Below, one piece after another: positions 10,843-22,181 of a DNA stretch of 64,000 nucleotides. The notes below the pieces were generated by a model. It saw only the letters and a program-made list of their open reading frames with translations, made no database searches and was not told the DNA's origin. Each line of letters begins with the position of its first letter. Within the stretch, counting starts at the first letter, position 1. Where the stretch lies: the NCBI GenBank assembly GCA_030248195.1, contig JASAND010024206.1, positions 44,315 to 108,314 on the forward strand. The letters are read 5' to 3'. The DNA is from Trissonchulus latispiculum. Taxonomy: Eukaryota; Nematoda; Enoplea; Enoplida; Ironidae. A program made the position numbers and the translations under genes.

Positions 10843-10951
10843 ACTGCTCTCATATCGCTCCGATTTTAATACATTTAGTAGTTTTGAGGGGATAACTAAA
10901 CGATCTTATTAGAGTTAAGGTCGGATCTCTCTTGCGGTATCTTTATCTGTA

Positions 10952-11344
10952 TGTAGAAATATATCACCTCACAACAAAGCTGATAAGCGTAGACAATTGC
11001 TGCCAAGGATCCGCTTTTGGCTGCTTTGTTTTCGCATATTTCCACTGAAAATTGGTAATTTTTAGCAAATTTTAGCGATTTTTTAAAAAATTTCTTAAAA
11101 ATCGCTAAAAATTGACATTTTTACTAATTTTTGGTCAAACACGTTAAAAATTCGCAATTTTTGCTAATTTCGGGACAGACCCCCTTAAAATTGTGGATTT
11201 TTTTCAGGGGTAGACCCCTCGCCGAGGTCGGGGTAGACCCCCCAGAATCGGACCCCGTGTTAATGTATGCTTGTAATAGTATCGGAAAACATATAACAGG
11301 ATCATAACACATCAGACGTTTTAGCTTTTTTAGCATTTTGAACA
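10952..11344 (-). repeat. Probable 3' LTR of a BEL/Pao relic, with MITE inside
   Basis: Read on the minus strand it starts TGTT and ends TACA. Its outer parts match 13296-13526 in the same orientation (shared AATTGCTGCCAAGGATCCGC and AACATATAACAGGA). About 229 bp of the middle is the CATACATTAACG-family MITE in reverse. The LTR reading fits the retrotransposon coding remains that lie between the two copies. Confidence 0.5.
11041..11269 (-). mobile_element. MITE, 8-bp TSD family (copy 3, truncated)
   Basis: The reverse complement starts CATACATTAACACGGGGTCC and follows copy 1 (332-698) through the A/T-rich core, then stops before the second terminal repeat. No matching target duplication is recognisable. 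Confidence 0.65.
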
Positions 11345-11419
11345 ATTCTCCGTCGCCCGCATACTGCACAGTCTAAATTGCTAATTTTTATTTTTAATAA
11401 CTTTTCTTCCTTCTTTTAC

Positions 11420-11760
11420 TTCAGCAGCTATTATCAATTTCCAGAGGCGCTAGGTATTTGATCCCTCGTCTTGAAATTGACCCACTTGTAACTGTAGGCG
11501 TCCGAAACGAGCCTCCTTATGAGTGGAAGGCACAATCTCGACCACCTTTGCCATGCTCCAGGTATTCCGAGGAGTTGGGCACTTTACCAGTAAAATGTGG
11601 CCTATCACCGGCTTCCACTGCTTTTCACCCCGTTTCCCTTTAAGATATTTGTGTCTCCCACAGTTCCTGTACGTAATACCACTTCCAAATTTCCCAGAAC
11701 GCTTGTTGTCTTTCTTGAATGCTTAAATAATGTTCCTTTAATTTGCCTCCCACGTCATCC
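11420..11760 (-). pseudogene. BEL/Pao integrase C-terminal remnant
   Basis: Broken minus-strand reading frames show the tail of a BEL/Pao polyprotein. One frame has an FWEIWKWYYVQELWE-like segment, matching the usual FWxxWxxEYLxxL motif. A second has ILLVKCPTPRNTWSMAKVVEI, matching the usual (D)xVLIxxDxxPRxxWxxGRVxEx pattern, followed by a LAPLEI end. The frames are shifted relative to each other and contain stops, so it is dead. It lies 3' of the reverse transcriptase remnant, in the expected order for this superfamily. Confidence 0.65.
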
Positions 11761-12609
11761 GTGTACTCCGCCCGAAAATCGACATCAGTCCGATTTAAGA
11801 GCAAAGGTGGAGTAGAAAGGGTTTATTCTGACTTGGGCCACATCTGAACGGGCCACAAAATTCTATTGGCTGAATTGAAGTCTAAGTCTGTCATACTACT
11901 AAACAAAACTAAGCTAAACTAGCTACGTACTAAACTCCGCCCATTTCAAACACGTCAGATAAGATCAACACTGTAGCGCTGGTGCAAAATTTTATTTGTC
12001 TAGAAAATGAAATAGAATGCTTATATTTCATAAACGTGAGCACAAAAATATAGAGTTATAACTAGTTATAGAGTTATTATATATAAAAATAACAGTAATG
12101 GAAATTAGTAAAAATGTTTACATATTACAGCAAAATTAACAGATTATATAACAAATTTTCAATAATCATCTATCACATTCAATGTCCAATTAAATCAACA
12201 ATTCTAAACAAAAACAAAAATTGCAAAACAGTTTCACTATTTAAAATTATTCAAAATTCACGAAAACACAAACCTAAACTAATTTTCACTAATTTCTGTA
12301 GTCAAACGGCTCAAAACGGACAAATAGTGCAAATTATGTCGCGAAGTAATTTCATTTTTTATTGCCTAATACGTCTATTCAGTTCAACATTAGTTTTATT
12401 TTTCGGAGGCAAGGCAGTCTACGTAATGAATATTGACATTTGCCTTATTCTGTACAGTTTGTAAAATTTCAACACTTTCTAATTTTGTATAGTTTCCAAA
12501 ATCTTGTATAGTTTCCAAAATTTGTCGTCTTATATAAGTCAGTTTATCCCTTTACGCGTTCATTCAAGCAGGCGGAGTCTACTAGACACATGCAACAGAT
12601 TTTGATTGG

Positions 12610-13295
12610 TCAGAGCCGTCCTAATTTTAGCCAATCAAATTTGTGGCCATGGAAAACAACAGACGACTCATCCGACACAGCCACTTTTGGCAGAGAGACT
12701 GTGGCAGCATACACCATCGGACTCGCTTCTGTGAAGCTATAAATTGTTGTGAGCCTGTGAAGTTGGAATATCGTCGTAGCTGAATCTGAGAAGAATTGCA
12801 TATTGCAAATGCTATATCGGCCCATTCTTTGCAGTGATGAGGGGTAGTGTCTCGTTCCAACCAATTCTATCTTTCCACAGTTTCAAAGTAGAATCCTTCC
12901 TTTAATAGTGATAGGACTTAGCAATCCTAATGGGCCCAATAACTTTGCAATATATTTAAGGATTTCTCTTTTCGTCATCGAAGCATAGAACATGGAGACT
13001 TCCTTCGCAGAAATTGTATCCTTATCGGTGTTCCATGCGACAAAAAGAACTTTAACCGCATGACCCGCAACCTTGTCTTTCTCAAGAAGCAAAGAAATGA
13101 ATGCGGAATCGTTGGAAGTAATCTCTCGCAGGTTCATTCCAGCTTTTGTGAAAGGATTTTTGGCTTTCCGGTACTGTTCATATGCATCAGTTGTAGTGTT
13201 TGCTGACAGGAAGATATTATCCATGTAAGTGTTGGCACCGATCTGATTGGACAAAGAACCGGGATTTTGAACCAAATGATGATGGATTGTCCACA
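12610..13295 (-). pseudogene. BEL/Pao reverse transcriptase / RNase H remnant
   Basis: From 13295 down to 12883, one frame gives the BEL/Pao polymerase region: YMDNIFLSANTTTDAYEQY (YMDN in place of the catalytic YVDD), KAGMNLREITSND, then LGPLGLLSPITIKGRILL. From about 12864, shifted frames carry the next part, including an LPHHCKEWADI-like segment and a SFTEASPMVYAA-like RNase H segment. The 5' end joins the LTR-like copy at 13296 directly, so gag, protease and the first part of RT are deleted. Confidence 0.75.
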
Positions 13296-13526
13296 TGTAG
13301 AAATATCACCTCACAACAAAGCTGATAGATAATTGCTGCCAAGGATCCGCTTTTGGCTGCTTTGTCGAAAATATAATATTTTGTATGTTTTCGCATATTT
13401 TGTTATATTATTATAGAAACTTCACAAGCATATAGGCAACTTGCTAACATAGGCTTGTAATAATAGTATCGCAAAACATATAACAGGAATCATAACACGT
13501 TCTAGCTTTTGTAGCATTTTTTAACA
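13296..13526 (-). repeat. Probable 5' LTR of the BEL/Pao relic
   Basis: Second copy of the LTR-like sequence described at 10952-11344, same orientation, TG...CA ends, without the MITE. Flanking 5-bp sequences of the two copies do not match, so an original target duplication cannot be shown. Confidence 0.45.
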
Positions 13527-14946
13527 ATTATAGTGAAATTTTAAAGAGTTTGTAACATTAAAGAACCTCCTACGGTTGTTGAGTGACTTCACGCCAGATT
13601 AGAGGTCTGCATTGATCTTGTGCTGCAAAAGCTCATACAGCTAACTGGAAATTTTAATTCCATTTAATCGTAGTACATGACATAATAAGATTGCAATCTT
13701 CCATTGATAGCAACTGATTCTGGTTAGAGGTATCCATTGGTCCTACTGCCCTATAAGATCTGGTAACTGTGCATAGAATTAATTCTAACCGGTTTGAATC
13801 TTTGCAAAAATCATTTTAAAACATTGTTTCTTGGTTACATAACCAATGCAATTTTAAAACTCAAGTTAGTGTGCACAATCTTGCTTCAGTTTGCTGCTGC
13901 AGTCTCATAGTTTCTCATATTCTAATTTCATACACGTAATAGCTCGTAACCTGTAGAGAACCGAACGAAAAAACAAAATTCAAACTTGAAATGCGCTACA
14001 TATGCTAGTTATGTGTGAAAATGACATTCATCAGTTTTCATAATTGGACAGCTTTAAGACAGGAAGAGATGGAGGGATATGCGCAGTTACCAATTAGGAT
14101 TAAACCACAAACACAAGTTAAAAGTAGTTGTGTTTTCCGAAGCAGTTACATACATTATGAGCCACAATAAGGTCTCGCTTAAATATTTAAAGTACCTGGA
14201 CTGATGTCTTACGTGATGATTGCTTAAACTACTGAAATAAACTAAAATATGGGCCAACGGCAAGCAAACAAACAAGCAAGCAAACAAACAAACAAATAAA
14301 TAAACAAACAAGCAAACAAACAAAGCAGGATATGGAATAGATGGGCTTTTGTAACCGAATAAGATGATTTTTGCACAGGATGCTTTTACACAGGATGTTT
14401 TAACTCTATAATCTGCTGATATATGTATTACCTTATTTCAGTGTTAAGAAATCGTTAAGGTGTCCTTGTTTCGCGGACCCTTGTGAAGTACAAAAATTTG
14501 TGAAAATGAGCTAAATAGGAGGTCGAATTATCGGATGGTCATATAATCAGCCAAACAGTGACGCTTAATGACAATTCTCAGTTGTAGCAACCATGTTCAT
14601 TGGAAAGGCTGACACTAAGTTCACTGTAAATTATATCTGGAAAAGTTTGTTTCCCATTACTTGTTCACAACTTTTATTTATTTTGAGACTTCTGATAACA
14701 TAATCAAATTTTATGGCTGTCCCTGTACTAACAGTATCTATCTGGAAGTTGCGAATTTGGCTGAAGTTTTCAAGCCAGTAAATGTTATTATTATTACTAT
14801 TTTCCATATTTGATCCAAAACTATTGATCCAAAAATATTTGATTCGAAAGACACTCCAGAAAACAAATCAGTTTATTGACTTATTACTGGAGGTACATAT
14901 TGCATATTGCATAATTTCATCGAGTCATAGTGATTTATGTCAACTT
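13527..14946. other. Intergenic, microsatellite only
   Basis: Contains a (CAAA/CAAG)n run at about 14253-14325 and a fragment of the 4050-4800 repeat near 14455-14560. No gene was found. Confidence 0.45.
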
Positions 14947-15425
14947 TTAGTTATAACAGCCGCGTCCATTCGGGTTTCCACTGACATCATATGTCTTCCT
15001 ACATGGCCTTGTATATCTGGAATCGCTTTCTTGCATATACATGAGCACTGGCATCTTCCCATTCTTCTCCGTTGATCCTTTTTGTAGCTGAACCAAATTG
15101 GCAATTTTGAACACCGAGTCAATTTGAACGCGTACTCTCCAGAACCAATGAGCAGTAAGCCAGGCAATCTCATGACTTTCTTTTTCTTTCATATCAAAAT
15201 GTGAATTTGGATGTTTAACTTTCTATAATCTCTAGAATTTCTTACAAATACATCATTTTAGTAATACAACTAAACATAATAAAGGCACATGTGTGAAAAG
15301 GCACATGCCTAAAGTTTTAGTTACTACTGTTATTAAAGTATTTGTGCTCACAACCTTGCGATAGAAAGTTTCATTCAGCTTATGAAACGTTACCTGGTCG
15401 AGGTTCCGCATTAATCGGTCATCAG

Positions 15426-15745
15426 CATACATTAACGTAGGGTCGGATCCTGGGGGCTTGTCCCTGGAAAATTTTGAGGGGGCTTGTACCTTGAACCGAA
15501 ATTTTTGAGGGGGCTTGTACCGTATCCATAAATTAACATTAATTGTTGCATAAATTCGAAATTTTTACTAAATTTTCACCAAAAATATCAACTTTTAGGA
15601 AAAATTTCAAGATTTTGATCGATTTTCCTGAAAAATTCAGAAATTTCGGTTAAAATTTCCGGCGAAGCCGAAAGTTTTTTGGAATTTTGGTGCGAAAATT
15701 TAGCTGGGGGGCTTGGACCCCCCCATACCCCCGTGTTAACCTATG
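15426..15745 (+). mobile_element. MITE, 8-bp TSD family (copy 2), inside pseudogene D
   Basis: A 320-bp element starting CATACATTAACG and ending GTGTTAACCTATG, bracketed by perfect 8-bp repeats GTCATCAG at 15418-15425 and 15746-15753. Removing the element and one repeat restores the chitinase exon 3 alignment. Confidence 0.88.
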
Positions 15746-16031
15746 GTCATCAGCAAATAGATCCAGTTCGTAGTTATATACGTTTGTCAACTGAATATCA
15801 CGCGTCCATAGTAAACGTTGTTGGGATATTTGGGAGATTCTTACATTCTTGAAAATTGACTTGAAAATAATCTTCCTGTTTGGTTGTGATGTGAGGGCAT
15901 CGGATTTCCACATAATTTTTGTCACAAACATGGCAACTTTCTAGTTTGCTTGCGATGGCTGCTTGCTTTCCAGCCATTATTCCTTCATCGTATTGCAATC
16001 GGGATGTATGCACGAGTCGTTTGCCACCTTG

Positions 16032-17021
16032 TTAAGGTGGTGATTCCCTTTGGTCACATAAAGTTTGCACCATTATTACTCATTCATTACTTGGTGTTAA
16101 GAAGCCATTTTTAGATCAAAATGTAGCTTGACATTTTCTCTTTTTAATGCATACGATGAAACTAATGTTGTTTTTCTAAAATATTTTTAACACATTTTAG
16201 AAGAAGTATAATTTTCCAGAATTTTTGCAGACTCAAGTAAATTTTTTCGCGAGACATCGGTTATATCATTCGATACCTCCATCAAATAGCTGGTGACGAT
16301 TTTTTATTTATTGTGAAATCGTTCTTCGTTATAGAGAAATAAGCTGAAATGTGTGCGCAACCTGTATTTTGCCTACTTTTTCCAAATTTGTCAAGCGATT
16401 ACTATAGCTAGAAAGCAGCAATCGGGGCAACTAAAAAATCGTCCCTGGGTATATTTGTGCAGAACACATTTGTTCAGTATCAGCCCTCCAGCTTGCATGG
16501 TGAATGTCCCACAATCTTTGGAAAAAAATCGGTCGTGTTTTTGCAAAAACTACATTTTTTATGGTAGCAGCCTACAGGATAGCAGTTGGAATTCAATCAT
16601 GCGTGGGATAATTTGTCCCTGTGAGACCTTCAGATCGACGCCCTTAGTTTGATTTTGCGGCTTGCATAGTTCAAGAAATTTTTGATTATTTGATTTCTGC
16701 AAAAATGACAAGTTTTCGACGCCAAAATAAGAAAATCGGCTATATCTCACGGTAGGGGAAAGCTAGAAAGTTGCCTTAAAAAGCAAAAATGTGAAGCTCA
16801 ATGAGATCTTTCAATTGAATATAGTTATAACTGTATAGCTGCTGCCAAACGCTCAGAAATTGGGGAAAACCACTCTGACCGGAAATCTCGAATTTTTGAA
16901 TCGGGATTGAGCGGAGAGTGTTAGAATGCTAAAAGAACTTATTTCGGAAAGTTTCATCAAAGTTCATCTTGATTTACGCCGCCAAATAACAATATGTGCC
17001 CAAAAGGAATCACCACCTTAA
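16032..17021 (+). mobile_element. TTAA-bordered MITE (copy 1), inside pseudogene D
   Basis: A 990-bp non-coding element whose ends are inverted copies of TTAAGGTGGTGATTCC, extending to about 27 bp (the next bases are CTTTGGTCACAT or close). A 931-bp copy in the opposite orientation sits in intron 1 of chitinase B. TTAA at both ends suggests a piggyBac-type target, but a 3-bp TAA target (PIF/Harbinger-like) is not excluded. Confidence 0.82.
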
Positions 17022-17073
17022 GCTCCCAATCTGACGGCTTTTTCTTTCATTTGACAAACTGTTCGTAGGATAC

Positions 17074-18270
17074 TATTGAAATTGTAATTTATATATACTC
17101 ATTCAACGCACTTGCATTTGTGCGATTACACCCAAACTCAACAAGATAGAATTGCAATCCTTCGTAGCTGTTAGATTTCTTTGTTTAATCCAATGCGTGT
17201 TTAGTACGTATTTTGTATTTTGTAATTTTAACGGTCAATTTTCGTAAAACCTAGATATAATTATTTATTTGAAGCCATCGTAGTAATACCAATACATCTA
17301 AGGAACTTTAGTTTTGGCTTGCGGAAAATTGAGCACAGCAATTTACTTTTATCAATTAGGATTGCTAAACACCTCTTCCTAAACACTAATCATGAGTCAC
17401 CTGACCTTCAGTTGACGATTTTCTTTAGAGGGAGCGGTTTCTTTAGTCGTTTGGGGACTAAATCTAGGTTTGCCTGATAATACCAACTTCTTTACTCGAC
17501 TTTTCGTAACCTTTATTCACCATTTACCCTCTTTTTGTTAGCTTCAGCTTCGTGGCTCGACAGGATACTCAGGGAGCTACCTAGACAGAAATTTCCTAAG
17601 CAGTCAGGACTTGTATTACGTTGCGCCAGTCCTAGTCGTGAAGGAGTTTCTGTGGTTAAACTCCCAGGCCTCTTCATTACATTAAGACACCAGACAATGG
17701 GTATAGGTATTCTGCAAATCTCAACCTTCCATAGCTAAGAGGGTCAGAAGTTGGAACGGATTACATTTGATAAAATCTAATTGAAAAATTTTTGAAGACT
17801 GGTTTTTGATAGTGGACATATGTTTTCCATATTGCGTCCCTTTGTGGTGAACTTTCATAAACTTCATTTTTGTGCAAATTTATTACATGCCGTTATCATG
17901 TAAAGGGCTCAAAATGAGGATTAGAATTAGAAATTGGGTTACCCCAAAAATAACCGGTTTAAGTACTTCTAGCTGAGTCGGCTGATGCCTTGAGCTGATT
18001 CTGGTTAAAACTGGGGTTGACGATAAAAGGGTTACCTCAACATAACCCCAAAATATTTTATAATGTATTGTTAAGGCCAAGGGTTAACCTAACCCAAAAT
18101 TTCGGGGTTAACGCCAAAATGGACGTAACCTGGGTTAGTTTGTTAAAATTAGACACCGGAACTAAACTGAACTACTTTAGGCCGTCGACAGACGCTTAAG
18201 TTAATATAGCTCGCACTAAAGCTAGTTTCAGATTTTCCGAAAACTTAAATTTAAACTTAAAATGTTTTGA
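17074..18270. other. Intergenic, nothing recognised
   Basis: No CBM or signal-peptide exon belonging to pseudogene D and no other gene was found. Confidence 0.4.
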
Positions 18271-19432
18271 AATTAGCAAAAAGTTATGCTAATGCTGCTG
18301 CAGGGGTTCAAATTATGCTTCATATTTACTCTGAAGACTGGAAACCGGTTTGATAATTATAGCTGGGCCCTCACATTTATTCTGACTTTATTGCGCACCC
18401 TACTGTACAGTTTCCAATTTGAAGTGTAATAGAAAGATCAAATGATGACCATCGCTAATGCATAGTTTAAAGCAGAAGTAGAAAGAGCCCTAGCAGTGAA
18501 TATATATTAATGAAAACAAATTACTATGCAGCAAATAGAGCTGACTCTTCACTTAATATGAAAAGCCCAAGCTAAAATTTAAAGCTACATAACTAATATA
18601 TATTCACTAAAATTTATTTATTAACAATATATTTAAAAACCTTTCAAGAAAAATTAAAAATCCAAATCTCAAAATTTTAATAGAATTTATTATCGTGTGC
18701 TAAAGTTAGTTACCAAAGAGTTGAGTCAAATTCAAAATCTGAGATTTCATCATTTTTTATTTGTTTAAAAGTACATATCCTAATATTTGCTCGTAAAAAC
18801 GACTTTGACTTACCATTGAATAGAGAACCAAGGCATGAATTTCTTTTAGTTTACAAGAATTAGTGCATTAGTGCAAGTTTTTGCAGTTAACTCTGCAAAT
18901 TAGGAAATCAGTTTCCTAATATATTCACTGCTGGTGCCCTCTCTATTTGTAATTTAGACAGTATATTAGATTTGTTCACCATCTGACCCTCCTATGGGAA
19001 ACGCTTGGAAAAGAAGACGTCCGTCCTGGCAAAACAGAAACTTGAAATTGCTTTAGGTTGGCTACTGAAGCTTAAACTGGAGCTTTTTTGGTACGCCGAC
19101 TGAAATTGAAACTGAAACCGGGTGCAGCAGCAATACTACTTTGTATGAGAGATGACAGTAAATTCCTATTTATGAAATTAAATTCTCAAATGTCAAATAG
19201 TGCTGATAGAGTTCTGCTTGCACGATGTTGGCATAATTCTGTATCATTTACCACGATAGTTCTCATTTGAAAACATCGCTAATTGCAGTGCGGCTGCATC
19301 TTATTTTATTAGACTGACACATGCGGGAAGAAGCTGGCCTTCTGGATCAGGAATAAACTTCGTGCCACTATTTAGTACCATCTTAACTCAATTTGGCAAC
19401 TTTCTAGAAATCACTACAGAATAATAAATAAA

Positions 19433-19438
19433 TTTATT
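19433..19438 (-). promoter_or_regulatory. Poly(A) signal of chitinase B
   Basis: AATAAA on the minus strand, 77 bp after the stop codon. Confidence 0.6.
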
Positions 19439-19514
19439 GATTTACAGCATAATGCATTCACTATTGCAATAATTTCATTAAACCACTGAATTAAATGTAA
19501 TTGATTTCAGCTCT

Positions 19515-22134
19515 TTAGTTGTAGCAGCCGCGTTCATTTGGAGATCCACTGACGCCAAATGCTCTAAAGATTGCCTTGTAGATCTGGAATCGTTTTCTTG
19601 CATATACATGACCACTGGCAGCATCACATTCTAAACCCCCATTGATTTTCCTAGTAGCTGAACCAAATTGACCATTTTGCACACCGGAGTCAATTCGAAC
19701 GCGTACTCTCCAGAACCAATGAGCAGTAAGCCAAGCAATGTGTTCGTTATCAGCAACCTGCAACAGCCAAAAACAATGGATTCTGCCAATAAGTCAAGTT
19801 GGATATCTAAATTCCATTTCTCCTTTCTCTTGTCTATCAAACTGCAGAAACTGAAATAACGTACAGACAGGTCTAACAATGCTTTTCAAAAGAAAAGCCC
19901 AAGATTTCTAGTATGCCAGCCCGCAATTCGTTGCATAAGGAGAGCTACCTGCTCTGGATTTCTGACAAGTCGGTCATCGCCAAACAGGTCCCTTGATGCA
20001 GGCTCGTAGTTATAAATGTGAGTCAGTTGAATGTATCCACGTCCATAGTAGACATTGTTGGGATACTTGGGAGACTGCTGGTAAGCATTCTTGCATGCTT
20101 GAAGATTGACTTGGCAAAGATGTTCCTTCTTGGCAGTCAGGGCATCTGATTCCCACATTATTTCAGCCAGAAACATAGCTAGTTCTCGTTTGCTTGAGAT
20201 TCCTGCCTGTTTGCCAGCCTTTACTATACCTTCTTCATACTGCAATCGGGAGGGCTGTACGTATCGCTTGCCACCAGCTTGAGCTCCCTGCCTGACGGCT
20301 TCAACAAACTGTTCATACGATACCACTGAAATTATAAACGAAGGAACCGTAGTTTGCAACCTGCAGATGCGTTCAACTATAATTTATTCAAGCAATTCAA
20401 ACCATCTAAATTTTTGAAACTTGATTTACATGTTTGCAATGATTGTAACTAACGAAACTAAAATGAATTCCTAAACTTACTGCCGCTCCCGCCGCCAGAA
20501 CCACCTTGATTGCCACCACCTTGATTGCCACCACCTTGATTACCACCTCCTTGATTGCCTCCTCCTTGGTTCCCACCCCCTTGGTTTCCGCCACTGCCAA
20601 ACCCGCAAGCAACAGTTCCAGGTCCTGTTACAACACAAGTTGTACCAGCTCCACATGGCATTGAAACAAATTTTCGACTTCCGTCGCAAACGAGTATCTT
20701 TCCATCAGAGGCGCAAGCGTATGTCCCAAATTGACAAGCACCACCCACGTGGGCTGAAAAGGCAAGACAAATAAATACAAAGATGAAATCTTAATTTAGT
20801 TGGCTTGGTCTTAAGGCTTACTTGCTGTTCATTTTTTATTTAAGGTGGTGATTCGTTTTGGTCACATATTTTTGGTTGGCGGCGCAAAACAAGATGAAAT
20901 ATGGCGAAACTTTCCGAAATATGTTCTTTTAGCGTTCTACAACCCTCCGCGCACTCCCGATTCAAAAATTCGACATTTCCGGTCAGGGCGGTTTCTCCCA
21001 ATTTCTGAAAGTTTGGCAGACGCTATACAGTTATGACTATGCTCATTCGAAAGACCACATTGCGGTTTACATTTTTGCTTTTTAACGTAACTTTCTAGCT
21101 TTGCTCTACCGTGAGATATAGCCGATTTTCTTGTTTTGGCTTCGAAAGCTTGTCATTTTTGCAGAAATCGAATCATCCATCATTTCTTGAACTATGCAAG
21201 CCGTAAAATCAAACTAAGGGCGTCGACCTGAAGGTCTCATAGGGGCAAATTATTCGACGCGTGATTGTCTTCCAACAGCTATCCCGTCGGCTGCTATCAT
21301 AAAAAATGTAGTTTTTTCCAAAAACACGACTAATTTCCTTCCAAAGATTGTGGAGCATTCACCATGCAAGCTGGAGGGCTGCTACGTAACAGATGTGTTC
21401 CACACAAATATACCCAGGGACGTTTTTTAGTTGCCCCGATTAGTGCTTTCAGCTAAAGTAATCGCTTGACAAATTTGGAAAAAGTATGCGAAATACAGGT
21501 TACGCACACATTTCAGTTTATTTCTCCATAACGAAGAGCGATTTCACAATAAATAAAAAATCGTCCCCAGCTATTTGTTGGAGGTATCGAATGATATAAC
21601 CAATGCCTCGCGAAAAAATTAACTTGAATCTGCAAAAAATCTGGAAAATTATACTTCATCTAAAATGTGTTACAGCTACATTTTGATATAAAAATGGCTT
21701 CTTAACTCCAAGTAATGAATGAGCAATAATGGTGCAAACTTTATGTGACCAAAGGGAATCACCACCTTAACAGTTTATTTAATTTAACTATTGGAGCATG
21801 CCAGAAGCAAACTGCTTTCATAGAGTAAGATATATAGATTGATTAAAAGTTTGCAAAAAGAATTCGCAGTATATTTATCTAGCATCACTGTGTAAGTGAA
21901 CAAGTATTCATAGGTTCGCAAAATCTATAAATGTGTGCATTAATAGCAGAATAAGTTTCAGTCTGTTTACAATTTTAACATGTCAATTATTATTAAGTAC
22001 AACTGCAGGCGCCTTTTTGGTTTGACATGGAATACTTTCAAAAGATCAGTTTGAAGAACGCAGTCTAGGAAGAACTTACCAGCGATTGAAGCGTGAGCGC
22101 CGAAGGCAACAAGAACGACTGCTACGAGAATCAT
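19515..22134 (-). CDS. Chitinase B: secreted CBM19-like + GH19 chitinase
   Basis: Exons on the minus strand: 22134-22080, 20753-20481, 20325-19949 and 19757-19515, giving 315 residues. Signal peptide MILVAVVLVAFGAHASIA; six-Cys CBM19-like module from Cys25; a linker with six NQGGG-type units; a GH19 domain with AEIMWESD, TAKKEHLC, YYGRGYIQLT and WLTAHWFW. All exon lengths except exon 2 equal those of chitinase A; exon 2 is 33 nt shorter through fewer linker units. Intron 1 is enlarged to 1.3 kb by a TTAA-bordered MITE (20840-21770). The frame is intact and the product near-identical to chitinase C. Expected role: secreted chitin hydrolysis; whether digestive, moulting or defensive is not shown. 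Confidence 0.92.
20840..21770 (-). mobile_element. TTAA-bordered MITE (copy 2), in intron 1 of chitinase B
   Basis: A 931-bp element with terminal inverted repeats TTAAGGTGGTGATTC, inverted relative to the copy at 16032-17021. The empty site is preserved in intron 1 of chitinase C (about 38395-38410), so the insertion happened after the B/C duplication, or was lost cleanly in C. Confidence 0.85.
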
Positions 22135-22175
22135 GCTTGTACGTAACTGTGATAACGAAACTCGTCAACCAACCG

Positions 22176-22181
22176 TTTATA
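22176..22181 (-). promoter_or_regulatory. TATA box of chitinase B
   Basis: TATAAA on the minus strand, 47 nt before the ATG at 22134, with the same surrounding sequence in chitinase C. Confidence 0.65.

Larger units (their letters stand above)
14947..17073 (-). pseudogene. Chitinase pseudogene D (GH19 exons 3 and 4)
   Basis: Exon 4 remnant at 14947-15177 keeps the WLTAHWFWRV block and the terminal Cys-Tyr-Asn-stop but has frameshifts in between and no proper acceptor. The exon 3 remnant runs from 17073 down to 15394. It keeps SRLQYDEGI and fragments of the catalytic region, has frameshifts, and is split by two transposons (15426-15745 and 16032-17021). Its acceptor CAG has become CAA. No signal-peptide or CBM exon is found upstream. 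It shares intron and 3' flank with pseudogene E (32570-33416) more than with A, B or C, so D and E form a sub-lineage that has decayed. Confidence 0.85.

Noticed and set aside
14253..14325. CAAA/CAAG repeats considered as a CRISPR-like or regulatory array
   Set aside because: A simple microsatellite without spacers. No CRISPR array is expected or seen in this eukaryotic DNA.
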